64,000 bases of DNA from Chitinophaga sp. Ak27 (GCF_012726295.1 NZ_JABAOB010000012.1:1-64000), one strand, 5' to 3'. Shown: positions 48,859 through 58,325, counted from the stretch's first letter. Numbers and translations are program-made. Notes: generated by a model from the sequence alone, not told the origin.

Positions 48859-51800
48859 TTAGAATTCAAAATTAAAGCCGCAGTTAAATTTATATGGAAG
48901 GGGGTAACCATTACCCAGGTCATAGCCGTAAGGATCTACGTTCTCGGGATCCACACCGGTATATCTTTTGATGATGAATACATTGCTCATCCCGGCATAT
49001 ACCCTGAGCCGCCTGATGTTAATCCGGTTCAACGCTGCAGGTGAAAAGTCGTATCCCACATTAACGTTGTTCAGGCGTATAAAGCTGCCATCTTCGAGAA
49101 ACAAGTCGGTATTGGTTTCATAGTTGCCGATAAAATCATAACTGGAGGTTCCGTAATATCTCCAGGGATTCAGTACCGGGAATTTAGCGTTGGTATGTTG
49201 GGGTGTCCACACGTCCAGGTCTGAAACATCCAGGAGGTTTCTTTGTCCGCCAGGGTAATTCACGTTTTCGCTGGCAGTCCAGCTTACTCCCTTGATACGA
49301 TCGGCCAGCACTTTATTGAATACCTTGTTGCCAACAGAGTAGTTGAAAAACAGGTCGAGTGAAAGGGTAGAATTGTTCTTAAACCGATAACTGAAATTTT
49401 GGGTGATGCTACCGGTAAACTTAGGATTAGGATCACCACAATAAACACGGTCAGAATTATCCATTACCCCAATCCTTCCATCTCCATTTACATCCAGCAA
49501 CATAATATCGCCAGCCTTGTAAGGGTCCTGGGAAGTAAATCCACTTGTATTGGGATATAATTTTTTACCGGTATACTTGTTTACTGGTACAGATTCATCT
49601 GTTGGATATACGCCTAGGTACTTCATCAGGTAAAATCCGTTGAGTGGGCGGCCAATCTGCAGGTAAGGCTGTCCTACTGCATAGTTGCTTCTTGATACGC
49701 TTCTGCCAAAATCAGGCAATTTGGTGAGTTCATTGCGGTTAATGGCGCCAATGAGCGTTACAGAATATTGGAAGTTCTTGCCCGGTTTGGTGATATAGCC
49801 GGTGATAGCGGCTTCATATCCGTAGTTACGAACGGCTCCGCTGTTGATATTCCTGGAAGCATAGCCGCTGGTACTGTTCAACGCATCCGGGAAGAGGAAA
49901 CCATCTGTACGTTTATTGTAGTAATCGAGTACCATTGTTAAGCGGCTGTTGAAAAATTCCAGGTCGAGGCCCACGCCCTGGTCCTTCGTAGTTTGCCAGG
50001 TAAGATTGGGCAACATCATGCCGTTACTACCAGCGTAGTTGGGAGCCAGCAAGGGTATACCGTTATAAGTGGCATTGTCGCCGCTTTTGGTGAGGTAAGC
50101 ACCCACGGCCAGGTAGTCATCTTCGTATTGGGTTCCTGACTTACCGGTACTTACCCGGAGTTTACCGAAATTAAGCCAGCGGCCTATGTTGCGGCGAACG
50201 AACTTCTCCTCTGTAAATACCCAGCCGGCAGAAAGTGAGGGGAAATATCCCCACTGGTTGTCCTTTCCAAATTTGGAGGAGCCATCCGCACGCATCACGC
50301 CCTGTAACAGGTATTTCTTATTAAAATTATACGATAGCCTGGAATAGTAGGACAACAGGCCATACCGGATATTATGCGTTTCCAGTTTGAGGTTAGCCTG
50401 CGGATACCCCAGGATTACCTGTTGGGCATCGCTGGGGCCACCGAAGGCGGACCCAAAGATGTTGTTCTTCTCGCTGGTGTTGATGGTGTTACCCAACACA
50501 AAGTCGAATGAATGCTTTTCGTTGAAAGTATGATAAAGCCGTAAAAACGTTTCACTCAACAGGTTTACCTTCTCCTGTGAATAATAGGATGCTGCTGCTT
50601 TCTGATCATTGCGGGTAGCAGAAGGTTCGAAAGAGCGGGTGCGGTAAAACTCATAGTTACCGGATGCCCTGGAGGTAATATTCAGGAACTTAAACACGTC
50701 GTAGCTCACCTCCAGTTGTGCCAGCGCTCTCCTGGTAATATCGAGGTTCACTCCTCTCTTATAGGATTCCAGGAAGCTGTCGAAGAAACCACTGTTAGGC
50801 CCCGGGCGGAAGGAAGAGGAAAAGTTGTTGCCTACAACGGCGGCACTATAGGTATCGCCTCTTTTCTGACTGGCATCTGTTTGGCTGAGGTTGGCGCGAC
50901 CGGTGATCGTTAGTTTTGAACTGGGCTTAAATATCCCATTATAGGTGAGCGCAAACCTGGAAAAGCCGGAACCCAACACGATACCTTTTTCATTGTAGTA
51001 ATCAATACCCAGCCGGTAGCTTGCTGCTTCTGTGGCCCCGCTAACGCTCAGGTTGATGTTCTTCAGGTCAGCATCCCGGAAATATAATTTCTGCCAATCG
51101 GTAGAGTTATTGTAGAAGCTATTCAGACTGTCTGTTAGTTCAATCGGCATGTCTGTACCACCACCACCTACTTTGGCAGATTTATACTGGTTGAAAAGAT
51201 CTATTTTAAAGTCGCGCTCCGCTTTACCACCCAGTGTCCTACGCAGGGATGGATACATGCTTAAGCCATACTGGGTGTTCAGGGTAACGATTGGTTTTCC
51301 TATTTTACCGCGTTTGGTGTTGATAATAATTACGCCGTTGGCGCCCCTGGATCCGTATATCGCCGTAGCCGATGCATCTTTCAATACATCCACTGACTCC
51401 AGGTCGAATGGGCTGAACCCGGCTAACACGCTGGTAATAGCCTGCCGGGGATCAGAGGGATTAAATACATCCTGTTCCAACGGTACGCCATCAATAATAA
51501 ATAAAGGAGTGCTCACCACGTTAGAGTTGGCAGAGTTGGAAAAGGAAGCAAGTCCGCGTATTTGCACCATACTCCTGCCTCCCGGCATACCGGAATTATT
51601 CTGTACCACCAGCCCCGGCGCCAGGCCCTGCAGTAGTCCTTCAATAGAACCTGCTGGCTTATTTTGCAGCTGGGATCCTTTGATCGTAGAAATGGCCGCT
51701 GTTGTTTCCCTTCTTTTTTGTGTACCGTATCCCACGGTTACATTTACCTCCTGCAATTGTGAAGAGGAAGGCTGCAACGTGATCAGCAAATTTTGCAAGG

Positions 51801-52398
51801 CATTTCTTACCAGCTGGCTTCTGAACTCCTTTCCGGCAGTAGCCAATACCCCATTGTTTAGTTTAAGTAAGAGAGAATTGAAACCAATAGAGGTGATAAC
51901 AATGCTGGCATTTTCCGGTATGTTGGCAAGGGTAAACTTACCGTTTTCATCTGCAGAAACCCCCTGCTTAGATCCCTGTACTATAATAGTAGCGCCTATT
52001 ATAGGCTGGTTATCGGGACTGAGGATTCTTCCCGAAAGTGTTACCAGCGACTGCATCGCTTTGGGTAACGCAGTGACAGTTACAATTTTATCATTTACTT
52101 CAAAAGTAAATGGCTGCCCTTTAAACACCTGTTCCAGCGCGCCTTGCAGCGGTTCGTTCTGCAAGTTAACCGTTACGGGCAAAGCATTTTTTGCGAACGC
52201 TGCATCAAAAATGAAAGCATAGCCCGTCTGTGACCGGATCGATTCGAGCACCTGCTCCAATCGTGCCCCGGTAACTTTGAGACTCACTTGCTGGGAAAAT
52301 GCAACAGCAGCTGTTGTCAGGTAATGGAAGGCTACCAGTAGTATGCAACAGGCATAGCGCTTCCAATGGCCCAAAGTGCGGCCACGAAGAATTCTCAT
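48859..52398 (-). CDS. SusC/RagA TonB-linked outer-membrane receptor with STN domain
   Basis: 1179 residues. Signal sequence and membrane segment about 15-35; an STN (secretin/TonB short N-terminal) domain at about 36-112 (LEQVLESIRSQTGYAFIFDAAFAKNALPVTVNLQNEPLQGALEQVFKG), which lets the receptor signal to an anti-sigma factor; carboxypeptidase-regulatory beta-sandwich at about 120-200 (LSGRILSPDNQPIIGATIIVQGSKQGVSADENGKFTLANIPENA); TonB box VTVGYGTQKRRE; plug (SVDVLKDASATAIYGSRGANGVIIINTKRGK); and the barrel ending in NCGFNFEF. It drives import of the SusD ligand. STN plus neighbouring FecR and ECF sigma indicates substrate-triggered autoregulation of the whole locus. Confidence 0.95.
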   Translation of the reverse strand: MRILRGRTLGHWKRYACCILLVAFHYLTTAAVAFSQQVSLKVTGARLEQVLESIRSQTGYAFIFDAAFAKNALPVTVNLQNEPLQGALEQVFKGQPFTFEVNDKIVTVTALPKAMQSLVTLSGRILSPDNQPIIGATIIVQGSKQGVSADENGKFTLANIPENASIVITSIGFNSLLLKLNNGVLATAGKEFRSQLVRNALQNLLITLQPSSSQLQEVNVTVGYGTQKRRETTAAISTIKGSQLQNKPAGSIEGLLQGLAPGLVVQNNSGMPGGRSMVQIRGLASFSNSANSNVVSTPLFIIDGVPLEQDVFNPSDPRQAITSVLAGFSPFDLESVDVLKDASATAIYGSRGANGVIIINTKRGKIGKPIVTLNTQYGLSMYPSLRRTLGGKAERDFKIDLFNQYKSAKVGGGGTDMPIELTDSLNSFYNNSTDWQKLYFRDADLKNINLSVSGATEAASYRLGIDYYNEKGIVLGSGFSRFALTYNGIFKPSSKLTITGRANLSQTDASQKRGDTYSAAVVGNNFSSSFRPGPNSGFFDSFLESYKRGVNLDITRRALAQLEVSYDVFKFLNITSRASGNYEFYRTRSFEPSATRNDQKAAASYYSQEKVNLLSETFLRLYHTFNEKHSFDFVLGNTINTSEKNNIFGSAFGGPSDAQQVILGYPQANLKLETHNIRYGLLSYYSRLSYNFNKKYLLQGVMRADGSSKFGKDNQWGYFPSLSAGWVFTEEKFVRRNIGRWLNFGKLRVSTGKSGTQYEDDYLAVGAYLTKSGDNATYNGIPLLAPNYAGSNGMMLPNLTWQTTKDQGVGLDLEFFNSRLTMVLDYYNKRTDGFLFPDALNSTSGYASRNINSGAVRNYGYEAAITGYITKPGKNFQYSVTLIGAINRNELTKLPDFGRSVSRSNYAVGQPYLQIGRPLNGFYLMKYLGVYPTDESVPVNKYTGKKLYPNTSGFTSQDPYKAGDIMLLDVNGDGRIGVMDNSDRVYCGDPNPKFTGSITQNFSYRFKNNSTLSLDLFFNYSVGNKVFNKVLADRIKGVSWTASENVNYPGGQRNLLDVSDLDVWTPQHTNAKFPVLNPWRYYGTSSYDFIGNYETNTDLFLEDGSFIRLNNVNVGYDFSPAALNRINIRRLRVYAGMSNVFIIKRYTGVDPENVDPYGYDLGNGYPLPYKFNCGFNFEF

Positions 52399-52446
52399 AA
52401 CTACAGATTTTTAGTAAGAAATGATTGTTGGTTGATAATCCGGTTG

Positions 52447-53661
52447 CTATTGTTCAGCAAACAACCGGTGATTCGTCAGTTTTAATTTTATATTACTTGT
52501 TTTTTCGATTGCATTCAACAATTGTGGTAGCGGCGTGCTACGGGGCAATTGCCCATATAATTTTTTAGTTGGCAGGGTAGAGAAATCTACCTCAATATCA
52601 TACCAGCGCTGTAGCTGATGGGCAACTACCTGCAGATCGGTATTTGAGAAATAGAATAAATCGGACTTCCAGGATATCTCCTGTTGTATGTCGACCTTAC
52701 CTACCTGCAGCCGGTTATTTTCCAAAATAGCCTGCTCTCCCGGTTTCAATAGCTTCGGCGCGGTTCCGTTTTGCGGATCTATCTTAATACTTCCTTCCAC
52801 CAGCGTAGTATTGATATATGACTCATCCGTATAGGCTTTTACGTTAAATGCGGTACCGAGCACGGCGATCGTTTGTTTCCCGGCTGCCACTATAAATGGA
52901 TGATCAGCATCCTTTACAATATCAAAATAGGCTTCCCCTGTTAACTCCACTTTACGTCCCTCACCGGCGAACCGTGTCGGGTAATGAAGAGACGATGCTG
53001 CATTTAGCCAAACCTGGCTACCATCTGGCAACACTACTTTATAAGTTTTTCCCCGCGGCGTGGTAAGGGTATTAAAGGCAACTGCCGGCCTTTCCAACTC
53101 CTCTTTTCCTTCTTCGTAGGTAAGCACGCCCGTTTTGCTCTTAACTGCATGGGCGCCTGGCTGTGTAAATATCTGGCTGTTCCCGGTACTATCGAGCGTT
53201 ACTTGTTTGCCATCAGATAATGTAAGCGTTACAACGGAAGGGGTTTGGATGAAAGGCGCTTTACGAATGGTTTGCTCCGTTCTGACTATAGTGGTGCCAG
53301 CTGACCTGGCATCTTTTTCGAGAAAAAAGTAAGATAATAAAGAGAAGGTGGTCAAAGTAACCGCAGCTGCCGACCACGACAGGATCAACTTCAATGGGAA
53401 AACACGCCCCGGCTCCAGTGTCGCGTATTCCTGTTCCTTGCTGGCAGACTTAATCTTGTCAAGCAATACCGCCGCTTCCTGGTTGGAAAACAGGTCTTCC
53501 GCAACGCCGTCGGTATCGGCAATTGTATTAAACAGGTGTTCATAGGCCTGTTTGGCTTCAGGATCTGCTAATAACAGCCACCATTCCTCCCGCTCAGCTG
53601 CTGTGATGCTGCCATCTATCACTTTCTCTGTCAGAAAATTTAACCTGCTTTGCTCCTCCAT
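52447..53661 (-). CDS. FecR-family anti-sigma factor
   Basis: 404 residues. A short cytoplasmic part (1-85) that holds the sigma factor, a single span at about 88-112 (LKLILSWSAAAVTLTTFSLLSYFFL), the FecR domain at about 175-275 (LTTPRGKTYKVVLPDGSQVWLNAASSLHYPTRF), and a C-terminal DUF4974-type domain that in SusC-STN systems meets the receptor. It passes the signal from the SusC STN domain to the ECF sigma factor encoded upstream. Located 76 bases after the sigma gene and 48 bases before susC, all on the minus strand. Confidence 0.93.
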   Translation of the reverse strand: MEEQSRLNFLTEKVIDGSITAAEREEWWLLLADPEAKQAYEHLFNTIADTDGVAEDLFSNQEAAVLLDKIKSASKEQEYATLEPGRVFPLKLILSWSAAAVTLTTFSLLSYFFLEKDARSAGTTIVRTEQTIRKAPFIQTPSVVTLTLSDGKQVTLDSTGNSQIFTQPGAHAVKSKTGVLTYEEGKEELERPAVAFNTLTTPRGKTYKVVLPDGSQVWLNAASSLHYPTRFAGEGRKVELTGEAYFDIVKDADHPFIVAAGKQTIAVLGTAFNVKAYTDESYINTTLVEGSIKIDPQNGTAPKLLKPGEQAILENNRLQVGKVDIQQEISWKSDLFYFSNTDLQVVAHQLQRWYDIEVDFSTLPTKKLYGQLPRSTPLPQLLNAIEKTSNIKLKLTNHRLFAEQ

Positions 53662-53737
53662 ATACGGCTACTTGAATGTATCTGTTATATAAGACAGTAA
53701 GAGGGGTAAAAAAGGAGATATGCCGGCAAAAAAAATT

Positions 53738-54322
53738 TTAATTAACGAAATGAACGGCAACAACCGCCAGGGCAGCGGTAACATGCACTTTCAGGTAGCG
53801 ATGAATCGATTTAATGGCAAGTTGATTATACTTTTTTACAGAATCGGTAGTCAAATTCATACGGGTAGCGATCTCGGGGTTCCTATATCCTTGCGACCGC
53901 AGCAGGAAAACAGTTTTTTGCTGCAGTGGCAGTGCATCAATAGCTTTATCCAAAATGTCCAAGTGATGATCTGGGGCAATACTTCCCTGGCCGTCCTGGT
54001 TGACAGCAAACCTGGCATAATCCTGCTGTTTCTTCCGCTCGGTGGCCATCTTCACGAGATGGTTCAGTGTATGGTTACGTAACAGGATAAAAAAATAGGC
54101 ATTAAAATCCCTGATATCTGACAGTTGCGTTCTGTTCTTCCAAAGTTTAACGAACAAATCCTGCAGGATTTCCTCTGTTTGTTCCTTTGATCCTACAATG
54201 GCGAAAACGACCCTGCCGGCCTGGTTCAGATAACCGTGAAATAATTTGGAAAATGCTTCCTCGCTGCCACCGGCAACCAGCTCCAGTATTTGCTGCTCAT
54301 TATCAATGCGTTTTAGCCCCAT
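53738..54322 (-). CDS. ECF-type RNA polymerase sigma factor
   Basis: 194 residues. Sigma region 2: SEEAFSKLFHGYLNQAGRVVFAIVGSKEQTEEILQDLFVKLWKNR (about 17-62); region 4: LDKAIDALPLQQKTVFLLRSQGYRNPEIATRMNLTTDSVKKYNQLAIKSI (about 125-173). It has a short C-terminal hydrophobic tail (VTAALAVVAVHFVN) often seen in SusC-linked ECF sigmas. Paired with the FecR-type gene below, it should transcribe susC-susD-fasciclin-DUF5007 upon substrate sensing. Confidence 0.93.
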   Translation of the reverse strand: MGLKRIDNEQQILELVAGGSEEAFSKLFHGYLNQAGRVVFAIVGSKEQTEEILQDLFVKLWKNRTQLSDIRDFNAYFFILLRNHTLNHLVKMATERKKQQDYARFAVNQDGQGSIAPDHHLDILDKAIDALPLQQKTVFLLRSQGYRNPEIATRMNLTTDSVKKYNQLAIKSIHRYLKVHVTAALAVVAVHFVN

Positions 54323-54665
54323 ACTACTGCTAGAAATTGGTCGATATTAACTGTTAGGTATATTGCTATTTTTAGGGATCAAGGCAATATTAAGTATAGT
54401 AAACAATATTTCCTTATGCAATTTTTGCATAAATATATATTATGTTACCTCACCACGCAAAATCCAAGTTACAAACCTATCCCTAATTATTGTATTTTAA
54501 CTGCTATGAATATTAATTCAGCAACCCTAACTGGAACATTGTTTGAGGGAGTACAGCGCATCAAGGGCAGCTGAAAGATTCACGCCAGAACAAATTACCC
54601 ATTGGATGAACCTGCAATACAGCTCCCGACCAGTAACTTATTTTCTGACACGTAAAATTTTAACC
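54323..54665. other. 343-bp divergent space between ECF sigma and SnoaL-like gene
   Basis: No gene longer than 22 codons is visible. A 19-base palindrome, TTATGCAATTTTTGCATAA (54414-54432), two 8-base arms around TTT, is a candidate operator. Otherwise AT-rich without a perfect -7 box. Confidence 0.4.
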
Positions 54666-55025
54666 ATGACAGTCGAACAAATCGCCGCCCGTTTGGCAGA
54701 ACATTGCCGCAATGAAAAATTTACCCAGGCACAAGCCGAGCTGTATGCTGAGGATGCTGTAAGTATAGAACCCTACGCCATCCCTGGTTTTGAGAAAGAA
54801 ACCAAAGGGCTTCCCGCCTTAAAGGAGAAGGACCAGCAATTTAATGCCATGGTGGAAGCCCGGTTTGGCACTACCGTATCTGCTCCCTTAATAGCCGGGA
54901 ATTCATTTTGCTTTATACTCACGATGGACATCAAAATGAAAGGCAAAGACCGCGAAAAGGTGTCGGAACTTTGTGTGTATACGGTGAAGGACGGTAAAAT
55001 TATTGCAGAGCAATTCTTTGTATAG
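54666..55025 (+). CDS. SnoaL-like (NTF2-fold) protein, paralogue of the one at 20075
   Basis: 119 residues. Blocks LAEHCRNEKFTQAQAELYAEDAVSIEP and SELCVYTVKDGKIIAEQFFV align with the 116-residue protein encoded at 20075-20425, so the two are diverged paralogues, 34 kb apart. The fold is the NTF2/SnoaL barrel; function unknown. I start at MTVEQIAARL (54666), parallel to the paralogue, not at a TTG far upstream. Followed by a strong hairpin terminator. Confidence 0.8.
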   Translation: MTVEQIAARLAEHCRNEKFTQAQAELYAEDAVSIEPYAIPGFEKETKGLPALKEKDQQFNAMVEARFGTTVSAPLIAGNSFCFILTMDIKMKGKDREKVSELCVYTVKDGKIIAEQFFV

Positions 55026-55029
55026 AAAT

Positions 55030-55061
55030 AAAGGCCGGTTTTTTCGAAAAAACCGGCCTTT
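55030..55061. terminator. Bidirectional terminator
   Basis: A perfect 15-base stem of AAAGGCC, GG and T6 with its complement around a 2-base centre. It closes the SnoaL-like gene and the convergent response-regulator gene. Confidence 0.85.
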
Positions 55062-55120
55062 CAGGATTAAAATTAATACTCTAATGGCGAGTAAGTAACC
55101 TGGGTTACCAGCCTGTTCAT

Positions 55121-55804
55121 CTAATCCAGCACAAACCTGTATCCAACCCCTTTGATCGTGAGGATCTGGAGGTTTTCATCTTCCTTTAAATGTATTCGCA
55201 GCCGGGTGATATATACATCCAGGTTCCGGCTGTTGAAAAAGGAATCGTGCCCCCACAGCAGATCCAGGATACTTTTCCTGCCGATAATGCCGTCACGTTT
55301 TTCATATAGCAGTTTAAGCAGTTCGCTTTCCCGGTACGATAGCTTTATTTCTTCATTGCCATGGACCAGTACCTGTTTCTTGGTATAAAAATGAAATTTG
55401 CCGATCCTGATATGGTCTGCTGTAGGAACCGTACTGGCAGGCGAGTAACGTAATACATTATCGATACGCACAATCAGCTCTTCCATGCTAAAAGGCTTCC
55501 GAATATAATCGTTGCCCCCCAGCGTAAATCCTTTTACCAGATCGGCGGTCTGGGTTTTTGCTGTGAGAAACAATATAGGTACCTCCGGGTTGATATGGCG
55601 TATTTCGGCAGCTGCTTCAAAGCCGTCTTTATTCGGCAACATTACGTCTAGTATACATACCGCGGGATCGATCGCTTTAAAAACATCCAGCACATTGGCC
55701 CCATCGCTTTCCAACACTACCTCAAAGCCCCGGCGCTGCAGACTCTCTTTTACGATCTTACCCAAGGATAATTCATCTTCAACATATAGAATTTTAATCT
55801 TCAT
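55121..55804 (-). CDS. OmpR/PhoB-family response regulator
   Basis: 227 residues. Receiver: ILYVEDELSLGKIVKESLQRRGFEV, phospho-acceptor Asp in VCILDVMLPNKDGFEAA, Lys in DYIRKPFSMEELIVR. Winged helix: KKQVLVHGNEEIKLSYRESELLKLLYEKRDGIIGRKSILDLLWGHDSFFNSRNLDVYITRLRIHL ... IKGVGYRFVLD. The ATG at 55804 lies one base after the kinase stop, so the pair is coupled. Its probable targets are the GLPGLI and TonB receptor promoters, which share the TTAAC triplet. Confidence 0.93.
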   Translation of the reverse strand: MKIKILYVEDELSLGKIVKESLQRRGFEVVLESDGANVLDVFKAIDPAVCILDVMLPNKDGFEAAAEIRHINPEVPILFLTAKTQTADLVKGFTLGGNDYIRKPFSMEELIVRIDNVLRYSPASTVPTADHIRIGKFHFYTKKQVLVHGNEEIKLSYRESELLKLLYEKRDGIIGRKSILDLLWGHDSFFNSRNLDVYITRLRIHLKEDENLQILTIKGVGYRFVLD

Positions 55805-55805
55805 G

Positions 55806-57320
55806 TCACAGTTTTTTTGACCTGATGGCGCGGCCTTTATCGTAATAAATAACGGCAGCCTCAGCAAAAGGGATTTTAATTGAAAATATGCTGCCTTTCT
55901 CTAACTCACTTTCTACTTCTATAAAGCCCATATGCCGTTGAACAATATGTGATACATAACTTAGCCCAAGTCCATATCCTTTTGTATTGTGCCGGTTGCC
56001 ATTGGGTATCCGGAAAAATTTCTCAAAAATCTTGCTTTTATATTCTTTCGCAATGCCGATACCGTTGTCGGCTACACGAATTTCCAGGTATTGTTTATGA
56101 TCAATAATATGAATAAGGATACTAGGCTCTTTCGCGCTATACTTCAGCGCATTATCGAGCAAGTTATACAATACGCTGGTGAGATGCAACTTGTCGGCCA
56201 TCACAATAAAATTGTTGCCGGTAGTTTGCAGAGTGGTGACTGCCCGATGTTTTTCAAACTGTAGTTTCATAGAGCTCATAACACTCCTGGCCAATTCCCG
56301 GATATCAAACTGTTCTTTGTTGAGGCCAATCTCCCTGTTTTCAAACATAGACAATTTTAATACCTTATCCACCAGTAAGCTGAGTCGTTGCATTTCATGC
56401 GCGGAAATATCGAGGTATTCGTTGGTGGTTTTACGGTCGTCGAGTACATCAAAACTTCTCAGCGCTTCAATCGCCACATTCACCGTAGCAATGGGTGTTT
56501 TCAGCTCATGGGTCATATTGCTGATAAAGTCGTTTTTGAGTTGAGCCAGCTTCCGCTGTTGCTTCAGGTTGCGATACAGCAACAGGAAGGAGAAAATAGT
56601 GACACCGAGTAATAGTACAGATATCAGTATCGGTTGACTGATACGCCGGAGCAGGTACCAGCTGTTATTTTCAAAATTCACCTGGTAGCTGATTGGTTTG
56701 GTAAAACCTACGGTGACAATATTATTCTCCAGGTCGTCGGGGAAAGGACCAAAATAGCGATGGGTGGTGTCAATAGGTACAGTAGCAACAGTAAAGTCGG
56801 CGTCTATTTTTTCCCGTTGCAATGCTTTGGCGTACCGGTCTACCACTTCGTTGATGGTAATGGAATCACGGAGAGAGTCTACCCCGGTGAGAAAATCAAA
56901 TACCCGTACAGACGGAGCGTTTTGGGTGCGGGCATACTGCACATTGTAGGTTTCATGTACCGGTGGGTTAATCGTTTTTAGCTCTGCCGACTGGTCATCC
57001 GCTTTCATAGCCACGATCATAGCGGGTTTTGCCTGCGCTATTACAGCCGCAGAATCCTTGAAACGTTCATGCAATACACTGGAAATTCCCATCACTCCTT
57101 CCCTGTCCGTAATGTGTATGCTGAAGGTAGAGTCAAGTTTCAGTTTGGTAGCCTGCAAGCGGAAAATGGTTTCCCGGAAAAGGATGTTGGTACGCGAGGT
57201 AAACAGTTTTTGTTCCTCCCGGTAATTCTTGCTTAGCCAGTATCCCTGGAAAGCAGTAATGAGCAGTATCGACAACCCAATCAGGAAAGCGGTAGCCGGT
57301 ATGGAAAGTTTATAACGCAT
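55806..57320 (-). CDS. Sensor histidine kinase
   Basis: 504 residues. First span about 8-28, a large periplasmic sensor (about 30-232, rich in MQL-type helices and a DTTHRYFGPFPDDLENNIVTVGF strand part), second span about 234-255, then HisKA with His in SNMTHELKTPIATVNVAIEAL and HATPase with LLDNALKYSAKEP, DNGIGIAKEYKSKIFEKFFR and GYGLGLSYVSHIV. Typical of Bacteroidota kinases that sit next to GLPGLI/TonB receptor genes. Divergent from the GLPGLI gene across 150 bases. Confidence 0.92.
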   Translation of the reverse strand: MRYKLSIPATAFLIGLSILLITAFQGYWLSKNYREEQKLFTSRTNILFRETIFRLQATKLKLDSTFSIHITDREGVMGISSVLHERFKDSAAVIAQAKPAMIVAMKADDQSAELKTINPPVHETYNVQYARTQNAPSVRVFDFLTGVDSLRDSITINEVVDRYAKALQREKIDADFTVATVPIDTTHRYFGPFPDDLENNIVTVGFTKPISYQVNFENNSWYLLRRISQPILISVLLLGVTIFSFLLLYRNLKQQRKLAQLKNDFISNMTHELKTPIATVNVAIEALRSFDVLDDRKTTNEYLDISAHEMQRLSLLVDKVLKLSMFENREIGLNKEQFDIRELARSVMSSMKLQFEKHRAVTTLQTTGNNFIVMADKLHLTSVLYNLLDNALKYSAKEPSILIHIIDHKQYLEIRVADNGIGIAKEYKSKIFEKFFRIPNGNRHNTKGYGLGLSYVSHIVQRHMGFIEVESELEKGSIFSIKIPFAEAAVIYYDKGRAIRSKKL

Positions 57321-57383
57321 GTGTGTTAAGTAATAACAATACTAACGCAAATCTATCAAATCCCGGGGCCCGGCCGGCGAACA

Positions 57384-57449
57384 TTAACCTAAATTAACAT
57401 TAAGTCAAGCTACATTAACCTGTGTTGCCGCCGGAAGGAAATAGCTTTA
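57384..57449 (+). promoter_or_regulatory. TTAAC triplet operator and -7 box of the GLPGLI gene
   Basis: TTAAC at 57384, 57394 and 57415 (steps of 10 and 21, i.e. one and two helical turns), then 22 bases to TAGCTTTA (57442-57449), one base off TAnnTTTG. The TonB receptor promoter at 61158-61223 has the same elements with the same spacing, and the repeats lie next to a two-component system gene pair. Confidence 0.75.
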
Positions 57450-57470
57450 TTTTCTTAAAATACATACCAG

Positions 57471-58274
57471 ATGAAAAAAACTATTTGTACGCTTCCCGCG
57501 TTGCTGGTACTGCTTTCGGTGTATGGACAGCAAAAACAGGGAAAGGTGGTATATGAGCGCACCACACAGATGGAAATACACATACAGGGATTGGCCGACG
57601 ATATGGCGCAGTCATTGCCACGTTCGCATAAAGACAAGCTCGAGGTATTGTTTGCCAATGACCAGTCGCTTCGCCGTTCAGTAGAGGATAATACACCGGA
57701 GGAATTAGCAGAACCGGAAGGCGGTATGCAAGTACACATGGTAATGGCGGGCGCAGGGGATATAACATACACTAACCTGGCAACGGGACAAATAATAGAA
57801 GGAACTGAATTTGGAGCAAAGAATTATATCATCACCGACAGCGTCCGGCATCCCAACTGGAAGCTCACCGGGGCCACCACCACTATCCTGAACTATCCCT
57901 GTCAACAGGCAGTTATGCAACGCATTGGTAAAAGATCCAGCGCCACGATGGAAAATGGTAAACTGGAAACAAAAGAGGTTGCCGATACGGCTAATATCGT
58001 TGTTTGGTTCACGCCATCTATCCCGGTATCGGCGGGTCCAGAGTACCAGGGACAGCTGCCAGGGCTGATCCTGGGGATTGATATCAACAACGGCCGCACC
58101 GTGTACACGGCCACCTCATTAAGCGACCAGGCAGATCTCACAGAGATCAAAGCACCTTCAAAAGGAAAGAAAGTGACCAGGGCGGAATTTGAAAAAGAGC
58201 GGGATAAACTAATGGGAACAATGCAACGTAGTCACGGCGCCAGGGCGGCAGGAACCATACGCATTGCACAGTAA
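57471..58274 (+). CDS. GLPGLI-family secreted protein
   Basis: 267 residues with signal peptide MKKTICTLPALLVLLSVYG. The naming motif appears as GQLPGLILGIDINNG (about 195-209), with the other family landmarks QGKVVYERTTQMEI and YPCQQAVMQ. The function of GLPGLI proteins is not known; they are periplasmic and mostly encoded beside large TonB-type receptors. Here the receptor is the convergent 937-residue gene 51 bases downstream, separated by a terminator. Confidence 0.93.
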   Translation: MKKTICTLPALLVLLSVYGQQKQGKVVYERTTQMEIHIQGLADDMAQSLPRSHKDKLEVLFANDQSLRRSVEDNTPEELAEPEGGMQVHMVMAGAGDITYTNLATGQIIEGTEFGAKNYIITDSVRHPNWKLTGATTTILNYPCQQAVMQRIGKRSSATMENGKLETKEVADTANIVVWFTPSIPVSAGPEYQGQLPGLILGIDINNGRTVYTATSLSDQADLTEIKAPSKGKKVTRAEFEKERDKLMGTMQRSHGARAAGTIRIAQ

Positions 58275-58290
58275 CCCCAAAGTGGTGATC

Positions 58291-58324
58291 AAAAAAGCTC
58301 CGGGATAACTCCGGAGCTTTTTTT
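58291..58324. terminator. Bidirectional terminator
   Basis: A6 GCTCCGG pairs perfectly with CCGGAGC T6 around a 7-base loop, between convergent GLPGLI and TonB receptor genes. Confidence 0.85.
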
Positions 58325-58325
58325 G

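Noticed and set aside
51149..52222. 357-codon plus-strand open frame opposite susC
   Set aside because: Antisense to the conserved STN/plug region of the receptor; long shadow frames are usual opposite such genes.
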